Below are positions 27,363-34,802 of a stretch of DNA of 64,000 nucleotides, one piece after another. Position numbers and translations under genes: made by a program. Below the pieces are notes generated by a model. The model did not search any database. It was not told the origin of the DNA and saw nothing but the letters and a program-made list of their open reading frames with translations. This DNA comes from Noviherbaspirillum soli. GTDB taxonomy: Bacteria > Pseudomonadota > Gammaproteobacteria > Burkholderiales > Burkholderiaceae_D. How positions within the stretch are numbered: the first letter of the stretch is position 1; each line of letters begins with the position of its first letter. The DNA lies in the NCBI RefSeq assembly GCF_015352955.1, contig NZ_JACYOX010000003.1, positions 186,001 through 250,000 of the forward strand. The letters run 5' to 3'.

Positions 27363-29057
27363 ATGGACATCCGCAGACTGACTCCCGAACTTTCCGTGTC
27401 GCCGCAGATCGTGCCGGCCGACGTGCCGGCGCTGCAGGCGGCGGGCTACCGCGCGCTGATCTGCAATCGTCCGGACGGCGAAGGCAACGACCAGCCGCTG
27501 TTTTCCGAGATCGAGGAGGCGGCCCGCGCCTGCGGCATCGAGGCGCATTACCTGCCGGCCGAATCGGGCAAGGTCAGCGACGGGCAGGGCGCGGTGTTCG
27601 GCGCGCTGATGGCGATGCTGCCCAAGCCGGCGCTTGCCTACTGCCGCACCGGCATGCGCTCGACCACGATGTGGGCGCTGTCGCAGTCGGGCAGGCGGCC
27701 GCTGCCGGAGATCATCGATGCCGCCAGCCATGCAGGCTTCGACCTGAAGGGCGTGGTGCGGCGCATCGCCCATGGCGGGCGCACGCCGGTGGAGGTCAGC
27801 GAGGCCGAGCATGAGGTGGTGATCGTCGGCGGCGGCGCGGCCGGCATTGCGGCGGCCGCCAGCCTGCTGGCGCGCAGCCCGGGGCTGGACGTGGCCATCA
27901 TCGACCCGGCCGACGTGCATTACTACCAGCCCGGCTGGACCCTGGTCGGCGGCGGCGTCTTCGATGCGCGCGACACGGTGCGCACCATGGGTTCGCTGAT
28001 CCCGCAGGGCGCGCACTGGATCAAGGCCGCGGTCGCCGCCTTCGAGCCGGAGCGCAATGCGGTGATCCTCGACGGCTGCCGCGTCGTCCGCTACCGCCAG
28101 CTGGTGGTGTGCCCCGGGCTGAAGCTGGACTGGCATGCGGTCGACGGCCTGGCCGAGACGCTGGGCCACAACGGCGTGACGTCGAATTACCTGTACCACC
28201 TCGCGCCCTATACCTGGGAACTGGTGCGCAATCTGCGCGGTGGCCGGGCGCTGTTCACCCAGCCGCCGATGCCGATCAAGTGCGCCGGCGCGCCGCAGAA
28301 GGCGATGTACCTGGCTGCCGACCACTGGCGCCGCAGCGGCGTCCTGGACAAGGTCGACATCGGCTTCTTCAACGCCGGCGCGGCCCTGTTCGGCGTGCCG
28401 GACTATGTGCCGGCGCTGATGGAGTATGTGCAGGCCTACGGCATCGACCTGAATTTCAACCATGCGCTGACGGCGATCGACGGGCCGGGCCGGGTGGCCA
28501 CCTTCACCCGGACCGCGGCGGACGGCACGAAGGAACTGGTGCAGAAGGCGTTCGACATGATCCACGTGGTGCCGCCGCAGAAGGCGCCCGACTTCATACG
28601 CGTGAGTCCGCTGGCGGATGCGGCCGGCTGGGTGGACATCGACCCGGCGACGATGCGGCACAAGCGCTATCCCAATGTGTTCGCAATGGGCGACGCCGGC
28701 AACACGCCCAACGCCAAGACCGCCGCGGCGGCCCGGGCCCAGGCGCCGGTGGTGGCGCACAACCTGCTGGCGGCGCTGGGCCGCGCGAAGGGCGAGGCGC
28801 ACTACAACGGCTACGGTTCCTGCCCGCTGACGGTCGAGCGCGGCAGGATCGTGCTTGCCGAATTCCTGTACGGCGGCAAGCTCGCGCCCAGCTTCCCGTC
28901 GTGGCTGATCGACGGCACCCGGCCGTCGCGCCTGGCCTGGCTGCTCAAGGAGCGCATCCTGCCGCCGCTGTACTGGGAAGGCATGCTGAAGGGCCGGGAA
29001 TGGATGGTGCAGCCCGAGCTGGTGGATGCCGCCGCGACCAATGAAGCCGTCTCCTGA
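27363..29057 (+). CDS. sqr: DUF442-sulfide:quinone oxidoreductase fusion
   Basis: A 564-residue two-domain protein. Residues about 1-115 are a DUF442 (TIGR01244) phosphatase/rhodanese-like domain with the active loop CRTGMR starting at Cys94. Residues about 145-550 are a flavoprotein sulfide:quinone oxidoreductase: FAD motif GGGAAG at 156-161, redox cysteines Cys250 (VVCPG) and Cys307 (KCAGAPQK), the FAMGDAGNTPN segment, and YGSCP with Cys487. SQR oxidises H2S to sulfane sulfur and gives electrons to quinone at the membrane surface; the fused domain may pass the sulfur to glutathione for PDO. AGGAGA precedes the ATG. Confidence 0.93.
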   Translation: MDIRRLTPELSVSPQIVPADVPALQAAGYRALICNRPDGEGNDQPLFSEIEEAARACGIEAHYLPAESGKVSDGQGAVFGALMAMLPKPALAYCRTGMRSTTMWALSQSGRRPLPEIIDAASHAGFDLKGVVRRIAHGGRTPVEVSEAEHEVVIVGGGAAGIAAAASLLARSPGLDVAIIDPADVHYYQPGWTLVGGGVFDARDTVRTMGSLIPQGAHWIKAAVAAFEPERNAVILDGCRVVRYRQLVVCPGLKLDWHAVDGLAETLGHNGVTSNYLYHLAPYTWELVRNLRGGRALFTQPPMPIKCAGAPQKAMYLAADHWRRSGVLDKVDIGFFNAGAALFGVPDYVPALMEYVQAYGIDLNFNHALTAIDGPGRVATFTRTAADGTKELVQKAFDMIHVVPPQKAPDFIRVSPLADAAGWVDIDPATMRHKRYPNVFAMGDAGNTPNAKTAAAARAQAPVVAHNLLAALGRAKGEAHYNGYGSCPLTVERGRIVLAEFLYGGKLAPSFPSWLIDGTRPSRLAWLLKERILPPLYWEGMLKGREWMVQPELVDAAATNEAVS

Positions 29058-29090
29058 ATCCCGCTTTGTCCAACCTGAAAGGAAGCTGCC

Positions 29091-29297
29091 ATGAAAGCCA
29101 ATGTCGGTAGCACGGACCGCAGCCTGCGCATCGTCGCCGGCCTGATCATCCTGTCGCTGTATTTCTTCCTCGGCGAAGGAACGCGCTGGCTGGCGCTGAT
29201 TGGCCTGGTGCCCCTGGTTACAGGGCTAGTGAGCTGGTGTCCGCTTTACACCCTGCTGGGCATCCGCACCTGCCGCGCGCCGTCGCGGCAGGGCTAG
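29091..29297 (+). CDS. DUF2892 (YgaP-like) small membrane protein
   Basis: A 68-residue protein with the DUF2892 pattern: MKANVGSTDRSLRIVAGLII then a second helix and the conserved SWCPLYTLLGIRTC end. Two membrane helices. In other bacteria this domain is fused to or beside rhodaneses and sulfur enzymes. It follows the SQR gene by 33 bases with AAGGAAG as ribosome site, within the sulfide operon. It may be a membrane partner of sulfur trafficking; no reaction is known. Confidence 0.9.
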   Translation: MKANVGSTDRSLRIVAGLIILSLYFFLGEGTRWLALIGLVPLVTGLVSWCPLYTLLGIRTCRAPSRQG

Positions 29298-29398
29298 CGC
29301 GACATGGTGCCCGTGGCCAGGGCAGAGCCGTCCATCGCGGCCAGGGCCAAAGCCATGACCGCGGACGGACGGCGCATTGCGCATTGCCGGAGTCAACC

Positions 29399-30199
29399 AT
29401 GACGCTGTACCTGTTCCTGGGCCTGGTGACAGGCGCCATCCTCGCGCTGACCGGCGCCGGCGGCGGCATCCTGGCCGTGCCGCTGCTGGTGTTCGGCGCG
29501 CACATGGGCATGGCGCAGGCCGGGCCGATCGGCCTGCTGGCCGTGGGCATGGCGGCCAGCCTCGGCGCGGCCCTGGGCTTGCGCCAGGGGATCGTGCGCT
29601 ACCGCGCCGCGCTGCTGATCTCCGGCGCCGGCATGCTGCTGTCCCCGGTGGGGCTGTGGCTGGCGGCGCGGGTGGACAACCGCTCGCTGACCGTCCTGTT
29701 CGCCGTCGTGCTGGCCATCGTCGCCTGGCGCGGCTTCCGCCAGGCCGGGGCCGCCGCCAAGCCCGGCCAGCGCAGTCCACCCTGCCTGCGCGATGCCGCC
29801 AGCGGCCGCTTCATCTGGACCACGCCGTGCGCGCGCTCGCTGGCAATCGCCGGCGGCATCGCCGGCCTGCTGTCTGGCCTGCTGGGCGTCGGCGGCGGCT
29901 TCGTGATGGTGCCGGCGCTGCGCCGCACCACCGACCTGGAAATGGAATCGGTCGTGGCCACTTCTCTGGCCGTGATCGCGCTGGTCTCGGCCAGCGGCGT
30001 GGCCTCCAGCATCGTGGCCGGCCGCCTGGAATGGGCGGCGGCCTTGCCCTTCTGCGCCGGCGCGCTGGCCGGCATGATGGGCGGCCGCATGGTCGCGGCC
30101 CGCATCGGCGGCGCCCACGTCCAGCGCGCCTTTGCCGCGGTGGCCGCGCTGGTCGCGCTCGGCATGGTGGCCAGGGCGGCGCTGTCGCTGCCGGCCTGA
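29399..30199 (+). CDS. TauE/SafE family sulfite/sulfur-compound permease
   Basis: A 266-residue membrane protein of the TauE/SafE family, probably an exporter of sulfite or a related anion. It has two similar halves, each with the family glycine-rich motif: GAILALTGAGGGILAVPLL near the start and GIAGLLSGLLGVGGGFVMVP in the middle, with seven or eight hydrophobic segments in all. The ATG at 29399 follows CGGAG. As the last gene of the sulfide oxidation operon it fits removal of the sulfite made by PDO. Confidence 0.91.
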   Translation: MTLYLFLGLVTGAILALTGAGGGILAVPLLVFGAHMGMAQAGPIGLLAVGMAASLGAALGLRQGIVRYRAALLISGAGMLLSPVGLWLAARVDNRSLTVLFAVVLAIVAWRGFRQAGAAAKPGQRSPPCLRDAASGRFIWTTPCARSLAIAGGIAGLLSGLLGVGGGFVMVPALRRTTDLEMESVVATSLAVIALVSASGVASSIVAGRLEWAAALPFCAGALAGMMGGRMVAARIGGAHVQRAFAAVAALVALGMVARAALSLPA

Positions 30200-30227
30200 C
30201 CTGGCTGCTTCAGGCCGGCAGCCCGGC

Positions 30228-31028
30228 TCAGCGCGGCGCGGTGGCGGGCTTGCTGTCGACCACGCCGGGAATCTCTTTGGTCGGCCGGTCGAACTTGCCT
30301 TTCAGGTCGTCCACGCCGGACTGGGGCTTGGCCAGCGTCTGCAGGCCGGCGCGTTCCCGGCGCTTCTTCCCGGTGTCGGTGCCGAGCGCCTTGTCGCGCT
30401 TCCCGACCAGGCCGGGCAGGATCTCGCCGTCGCGGCTGAAAGACCATGCCAGCATCGGGTCGCCCAGCGGCAGCTTGTCGCCGGGCTGTCCGGCCATGCC
30501 GGTGTTCCAGAAATGCCAGGTTTTTCCATAGCTGTTCATCTTGGTCTTCATCAGCGACTTTTCCGCCGCCTGCGGTATGCCCGGCGCCACCAGCTGGCCG
30601 GACAGGATCTCGCCGTTGTGCGGATGCCAGTACCTGCGTTCTTCGTCGGGCAGGGTGGCAAACAGCTTTTCCGAGATGATGTACTCGACGCCATGCATGT
30701 TGGCCTTGGCCGTATTGCCGTCGAACAGCACGCACTGGGCAAAATCCTGGTTGACCTGGTGGCAGTAGTGATGGGCTTCCATCTGGGCCTGCGGCTGGTC
30801 CTTCATCGGGTGGAAGCCAACCAGGTAGATATCGAAGCCGCGCAGCGGCGCCTTGCCCTGCAACAGCTTGGCGCCGGCTTCCAGGGTGCGGGTTCTGGCT
30901 GTCTTGGGCTCGCCGCTGACGGCGGTCTTGGGTTCGTTGCTCTCCTGCGCATGGAGGGCAGGCGCCGCGATCAGCGCGGCGGCCAGGAACAGGCGGGCGC
31001 TGCCGGCAAGGGGGCGGGGCGTGGTCAT
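30228..31028 (-). CDS. DUF1264 (oil-body-associated-like) secreted protein
   Basis: A 266-residue protein with an N-terminal signal peptide (about 28 residues, ending ALHAQ). The rest is a DUF1264 domain: DIYLVGFHPMKDQPQAQMEA, HHYCHQVNQDFAQCVLFDG, GVEYIISEKLF and the YWHPHNGEILSGQL block. Relatives are found in plants (oil body associated proteins) and many bacteria; the role is unknown. It is convergent with the TauE gene and divergent from the bigR-type gene, so it may only be a neighbour of the sulfur island. Confidence 0.87.
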   Translation of the reverse strand: MTTPRPLAGSARLFLAAALIAAPALHAQESNEPKTAVSGEPKTARTRTLEAGAKLLQGKAPLRGFDIYLVGFHPMKDQPQAQMEAHHYCHQVNQDFAQCVLFDGNTAKANMHGVEYIISEKLFATLPDEERRYWHPHNGEILSGQLVAPGIPQAAEKSLMKTKMNSYGKTWHFWNTGMAGQPGDKLPLGDPMLAWSFSRDGEILPGLVGKRDKALGTDTGKKRRERAGLQTLAKPQSGVDDLKGKFDRPTKEIPGVVDSKPATAPR

Positions 31029-31113
31029 GTCATTGCATCCTGTGGTGGGCTGTCGGAGTTAAGTGATGCTGGGCGCTGGGGACGCTGGGTTGGGCCAAGC
31101 CATGCGCCTGGCA

Positions 31114-31140
31114 TTTCAATATACAAAAATATATAATATG
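31114..31140. promoter_or_regulatory. Candidate BigR-type operator and -10 element
   Basis: An AT-rich near-palindrome, TTCAATATACAAAAATATAT, lies 60-85 bases before the ArsR-type gene, with a perfect TATAAT at 31132-31137 inside its right end. BigR/SqrR repressors bind AT-rich palindromes of the ATATA-N-TATAT kind that cover the promoter. The match is by eye. Confidence 0.5.
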
Positions 31141-31198
31141 GACGAGTAAAAAATCAGCGTGCATGTGCCGCTGCCATGACGACGGTCAAAGGGAAAGG

Positions 31199-31537
31199 AT
31201 GACAACCACCGCCAATATCGATATCGAGCAGCTGCGCCAGGCCGCCGGCCAGGCCTGCGGGCTGGTGAAGGTGCTGGCCAATCCGGACCGTCCGCTGCTT
31301 CTGTGCCAGATGACGCAGGGCGAGTACTGCGTCGGCGAACTCGAGGAGGCGGCCGGGATCAGGCAGCCCACCCAGTCGCAGCAGCTGACCGTGCTGCGCG
31401 GCGAGGACATGGTCGCCACCCGGCGCGAGGGCAAGCAGATCTGCTGCCGCATCGCCAGCCGGGAAGCGCTGGCGGTGATGACGCTGCTTCATGCGCTCTA
31501 CTGCGCACCGGAAAAGGAAAAGGAGAAGGCATCATGA
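31199..31537 (+). CDS. bigR: ArsR family persulfide-responsive repressor (BigR/SqrR-like)
   Basis: A 112-residue winged-helix repressor. DNA-binding residues are in [20 protein letters not shown] followed by [20 protein letters not shown]. Two cysteines, Cys36 (LLLCQ) and Cys102 (ALYCAP), are 66 residues apart, the same distance as the sensing pair of BigR (42/108) and SqrR (41/107), which form a tetrasulfide link with persulfides and leave DNA. The metal-site motif ELCVCD of ArsR is absent. The gene overlaps the next by ATGA, so it should control the two YeeE/YedE genes. The start ATG has GGAAAGG ahead. Confidence 0.9.
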   Translation: MTTTANIDIEQLRQAAGQACGLVKVLANPDRPLLLCQMTQGEYCVGELEEAAGIRQPTQSQQLTVLRGEDMVATRREGKQICCRIASREALAVMTLLHALYCAPEKEKEKAS

Positions 31538-31965
31538 ACATCGACTGGACCCATTTCACGCCATGGGCCTCGCTGGCGGGCGGCATCCTGATCGGCGTCG
31601 CGGCGGCGGTCTTCATCCTCTTCAACGGCCGCATCGCCGGCATCAGCGGCATCCTCGGCGGATTGCTGCATCCGGCCAGGAACGACATCCTGTGGCGCAT
31701 TGCCTTCCTGGCGGGCCTGGTGGTCGCGCCGCTGCTCTATGCCATGGTCAGTCCGCTGCCCGGAACCGTGGTGGATGCCGACGCCGGGATCCTGATTGTG
31801 GCCGGCCTGCTGGTGGGCGTGGGCACCCGCTATGGCGCCGGCTGCACCAGCGGCCATGGCGTCTGCGGCATCGCCCGGCTGTCGCCGCGCTCGCTGGTGG
31901 CCACCGCCTGCTTCATGGCGGCCGGCTTCGCCACCGTGTTCATCGTCCGCCACCTGCTCGCCTGA
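31534..31965 (+). CDS. YeeE/YedE family (PmpA-like) sulfur transport protein
   Basis: A 143-residue membrane protein with four helices. The YeeE/YedE hallmark [20 protein letters not shown] is present, with the two conserved cysteines, along with [12 protein letters not shown] near the start. Family members move thiosulfate or other sulfur species across the membrane; the PmpA/PmpB pair next to BigR-type repressors is a known arrangement. It overlaps the repressor gene by four bases and is 11 bases before its partner. Confidence 0.92.
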   Translation: MNIDWTHFTPWASLAGGILIGVAAAVFILFNGRIAGISGILGGLLHPARNDILWRIAFLAGLVVAPLLYAMVSPLPGTVVDADAGILIVAGLLVGVGTRYGAGCTSGHGVCGIARLSPRSLVATACFMAAGFATVFIVRHLLA

Positions 31966-31975
31966 GGAGATCGCC

Positions 31976-32413
31976 ATGCAGATCGTCACCGCACTGTTCG
32001 CCGGCCTGGTTTTCGGCATCGGGCTGATCCTGTCCGGCATGACCAACCCGGCCAAGGTGATTGGCTTCCTCGACCTGGCCGGCGACTGGGACCCGTCGCT
32101 GGCGCTGGTGATGGCGGGCGCCATCGCGGCGGCCTTCCTGCCGTTCCGGCTGGCCGGGCGCCGGTCGGGCGCGCTGCTCGGCGGGCCGATGCGGCTCCCG
32201 GCGGCCACCCGGATCGACCGCCGCCTGGCGCTGGGCAGCCTGGCATTCGGCGTGGGCTGGGGACTGGCCGGCTATTGCCCCGGCCCGGCGCTGGCCTCGC
32301 TGCTGTCGGGCGGCATCAAGCCGCTGGTCTTCGTGCTGGCGATGCTGGCCGGCATGGCCCTGTTCGAGTTGCTGGAATGGCGGCCGCGGGAAGGCCGGCA
32401 CGAAACCGCCTGA
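31976..32413 (+). CDS. YeeE/YedE family (PmpB-like) sulfur transport protein
   Basis: A 145-residue partner of the preceding protein, with the [20 protein letters not shown] start typical of PmpB-type subunits and a cysteine in [18 protein letters not shown]. Three to four membrane helices. Each half resembles half of the full-length YeeE transporter, so the two probably form a heterodimeric channel. AGGAG at the end of the previous gene serves as ribosome site. Confidence 0.92.
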   Translation: MQIVTALFAGLVFGIGLILSGMTNPAKVIGFLDLAGDWDPSLALVMAGAIAAAFLPFRLAGRRSGALLGGPMRLPAATRIDRRLALGSLAFGVGWGLAGYCPGPALASLLSGGIKPLVFVLAMLAGMALFELLEWRPREGRHETA

Positions 32414-32471
32414 ACGCTGCCTGCATGCCTGCTGCGCCCGGCATGGTCCAACCCATCCACGGAGTTTTTTC

Positions 32472-32807
32472 ATGCCGGAAATGATCAAGGTCGCTGGCCT
32501 GTTCGCACTGACCGCCCTGGCCGAAATCGTCGGCTGCTACCTGCCGTGGCTGGTGCTGCGCGACGCCAGAACGCCCTGGCTGCTGCTGCCGGCCGCGGCG
32601 TCGCTGGCGGCCTTCGCCTGGCTGCTCACGCTGCATCCCGCGGCGGCCGGCCGCACCTATGCAGCGTATGGCGGCATGTACATCGTGGTTGCCCTGCTGT
32701 GGCTGCGGGTGGTCGATGGCGTCGTCCTGAGTCGCTGGGACGTCGCCGGCGCGCTGCTGGCGCTGGCGGGCATGGCGGTGATCGCCTTGCAGCCGCAGTT
32801 GACATGA
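32472..32807 (+). CDS. YnfA family (UPF0060) membrane protein
   Basis: A 111-residue inner membrane protein with four helices matching UPF0060/YnfA throughout: [20 protein letters not shown] at the start, [23 protein letters not shown], and the final [16 protein letters not shown] helix. YnfA resembles SMR-type small multidrug transporters. GGAG lies 11 bases ahead of the ATG. It follows the YeeE/YedE pair by 58 bases and may be co-transcribed, but a link to sulfur is not known. Confidence 0.93.
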   Translation: MPEMIKVAGLFALTALAEIVGCYLPWLVLRDARTPWLLLPAAASLAAFAWLLTLHPAAAGRTYAAYGGMYIVVALLWLRVVDGVVLSRWDVAGALLALAGMAVIALQPQLT

Positions 32808-32967
32808 CGGAATGACTGCCGGTGGCCTGGCTCGGCCAGGCATGCTCCCGGCGCCGGTGCGAGGCGCCGGAGGCGGCTGCGGGGTCGGCTGATATACTGG
32901 CGCGCTTTGCGGCAGCGCCGGCATGCAGGCGCACGCCGCCATCATCGACAACCCGGGGGTTAACACG

Positions 32968-33330
32968 ATGCGGCACGGGAGGAGGCCGTCCTGGCAGCAG
33001 GACGGAACGGAGCCTGACTACCGGTTCTCGCTGGCCAACGAGAGAACCTATCTGGCCTGGATCAGGACCGCGCTGTCCATCCTGGCCGGCGCGGTGCTGG
33101 TGCACCAGTTCGCCAGCAGGCTCCATCCCAGGGGGTTGGTGCTTGCGGGGACGATATTCCTGTGCGGGCTGGCAGCGGGGCTGTGCGGCCTGGCCTATTT
33201 CCGCTGGCGGGCCAATGAAATCGCGATGCGCCATGCGCAGCCCTTGCCCTTTCCCCATGTGATTCCGCTGCTGTCCGTTTGCCTGCTCGCGCTTGGCGTC
33301 TTCGTCGGCGCGATGGTCGCCTTCACCTGA
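32968..33330 (+). CDS. DUF202 family membrane protein (first of two)
   Basis: A 120-residue protein with the DUF202 signature RFSLANERTYLAWIRTALSI followed by three membrane helices (ALSILAGAVLVHQFA, LVLAGTIFLCGLAAGLCGLA, VIPLLSVCLLALGVFVGAM). The ATG at 32968 follows a GGGGG stretch; an in-frame ATG at 32923 would add 15 residues. Function unknown. A second DUF202 gene follows at once. Confidence 0.85.
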   Translation: MRHGRRPSWQQDGTEPDYRFSLANERTYLAWIRTALSILAGAVLVHQFASRLHPRGLVLAGTIFLCGLAAGLCGLAYFRWRANEIAMRHAQPLPFPHVIPLLSVCLLALGVFVGAMVAFT

Positions 33331-33343
33331 GCGCCGCCGTATC

Positions 33344-33682
33344 GTGCCCGACCATCATGTCCTGCCTCCCTATGACCCCGGCCTTCAGGCCGAACGGACC
33401 GTGCTGGCCTGGAGCCGCACCGCCTTTGCCTTCCTGGTCAATGCGATGCTGTGGCTGCGTGCCGGCCTCGCCGATGGCGACAGCGCGCTGCTGCTGTTCG
33501 GGGCCGCGCTGCTGGCGCTGGCCGCCGGCTTCCATGTCTGCGGCAAGCGGCGGGGCAGGGCATTGACCGCTGGCGACAGGCCCGTTGCGGCCCATCCCGC
33601 GCCGATGCGCGCACTGGCGCTCGGCGCGGCGCTGGCCTGCCTGCTGGCGGCGGTGGCCAGCGCTTATTTCGGCAAGGGCTGA
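33344..33682 (+). CDS. DUF202 family membrane protein (second of two)
   Basis: A 112-residue protein with a variant DUF202 signature, GLQAERTVLAWSRTAFAFLV, and three hydrophobic helices ending before FGKG. No ATG precedes the conserved region; the GTG at 33344, 14 bases after the stop of the first DUF202 gene, is the most reasonable start, suggesting translational coupling. The pair may form a heteromeric membrane protein. Function unknown. Confidence 0.75.
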   Translation: MPDHHVLPPYDPGLQAERTVLAWSRTAFAFLVNAMLWLRAGLADGDSALLLFGAALLALAAGFHVCGKRRGRALTAGDRPVAAHPAPMRALALGAALACLLAAVASAYFGKG

Positions 33683-33712
33683 CAGGGCCTTGCCGGCGAT
33701 TGCCATTTCCGG

Positions 33713-34336
33713 CTATTTCCGCGCCACCATGCCGACCAGCGCCGACATGCCGCTGTGCCGGCTGCCCTCGTCGAGCTGCGCATCATAGGACCGCATGTCG
33801 ACGATACGCAGGCCGGCGAAGGCCGCCTTGAGCATGTCCTCGGTGTACAGATGCGACAGCACGCCGGGGCCGCCGGTCTTGTATTCGAGCTGCCTGGGCG
33901 TGTATCCCTGCAGCACCAGGAAGCCGCCTGGCTTCAGGGCTTTCACCATGCCGGCAAACAGCCTGTCGCGCATCGCCGGGTCGGCAAACTGCACGAAGAT
34001 CGCCACCACGTAGTCATAGGCCTGCTCCTGCCAGGCCCAGTCATCAACGCTGCTGACATGGTAGGCAACGTCGACGCCGGCATCCCCGGCAAGGCGGCGC
34101 GCCTTGTCCACGCCCACCGGCGAAATATCGAACGCATCGACGATCAGCCCCTGCCGGGCCAGCCAGACGCTGTTGCGTCCTTCGCCATCGGCTACTGCGA
34201 GCGCCTTTTTGCCCGGCTGCAGCAGGCCGGCCTGGTCGGCGAGGTAGGCATTGGGCTCGGTGCCGAACACGAAGTCTGGGTCGCTGTAGCGCTGGTCCCA
34301 GGTTGCGGCGGATTGGAAGAAGGGGGCATCTGTCAT
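33713..34336 (-). CDS. SAM-dependent methyltransferase (TehB-like)
   Basis: A 207-residue class I methyltransferase. Motif I is ALAVADGEGRNSVWLARQG, followed by VDAFDISPVGVDKAR (acidic residue for SAM ribose) and VVAIFVQFADPAMRD; the C-terminal KPGGFLVLQGYTPRQLEYKTGGP is typical of the small thiol/tellurite methyltransferase group. No membrane segments. The ATG at 34336 is chosen because MTDAPFFQSAATWDQRY is the usual start of this group. Substrate not known. Confidence 0.85.
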   Translation of the reverse strand: MTDAPFFQSAATWDQRYSDPDFVFGTEPNAYLADQAGLLQPGKKALAVADGEGRNSVWLARQGLIVDAFDISPVGVDKARRLAGDAGVDVAYHVSSVDDWAWQEQAYDYVVAIFVQFADPAMRDRLFAGMVKALKPGGFLVLQGYTPRQLEYKTGGPGVLSHLYTEDMLKAAFAGLRIVDMRSYDAQLDEGSRHSGMSALVGMVARK

Positions 34337-34802
34337 GGCGTCTCCAGGTGAGGTAAGCATGGCCGGCTGGCGCCGCCAGTCAGCATAGTTGGCTTCGCGC
34401 CACCGGGCATGGCGGCTGCCGGATATGGCGATCGCCCAGGCCTGGGCGGCGGGAAGCGACAGGAATGACCGGTTTCCAGCGGTGCCGGCAAAGGTTTGCA
34501 ACTAACGAAACGAGTTTTTAACAATTTTACTTGTCGCTGGGTTCGAGCTTAATCCATCTCAAATGCATGTGCATGAAGCGGGAGAATAGTGCCCACTTCA
34601 TTGACGGGTTTTCGAAAGAGGCACTGATCGTTCGCTGGGACGGCCGGTCGTGCTTGCTTCCGTACGCGCCGCTGTAACGTGCGGACAGCAATGCTCCAGC
34701 CATCCCGGGCCAGCCCCGCCCTGCACATCTTGCAGGCCGCAAGAGCCGTTCACCTTCAGTCCCCCCGCCTGCGCCGTGCGCTCAACCACCGAGGAGACTG
34801 CT
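34337..34802. other. Intergenic region upstream of the sugar dehydrogenase gene
   Basis: About 465 bases, divergent. No supported gene. A minus-strand frame ending at 34527 reads SASFENPSMKWALFSRFMHM near its end; this has a protein-like look but no good start, and I cannot place it. No tRNA or terminator seen. Confidence 0.4.

Noticed and set aside
25980-28802. 940-codon open frame on the minus strand
   Set aside because: Antisense to the persulfide dioxygenase and SQR genes; low-complexity product, no start site, GC-bias artefact.
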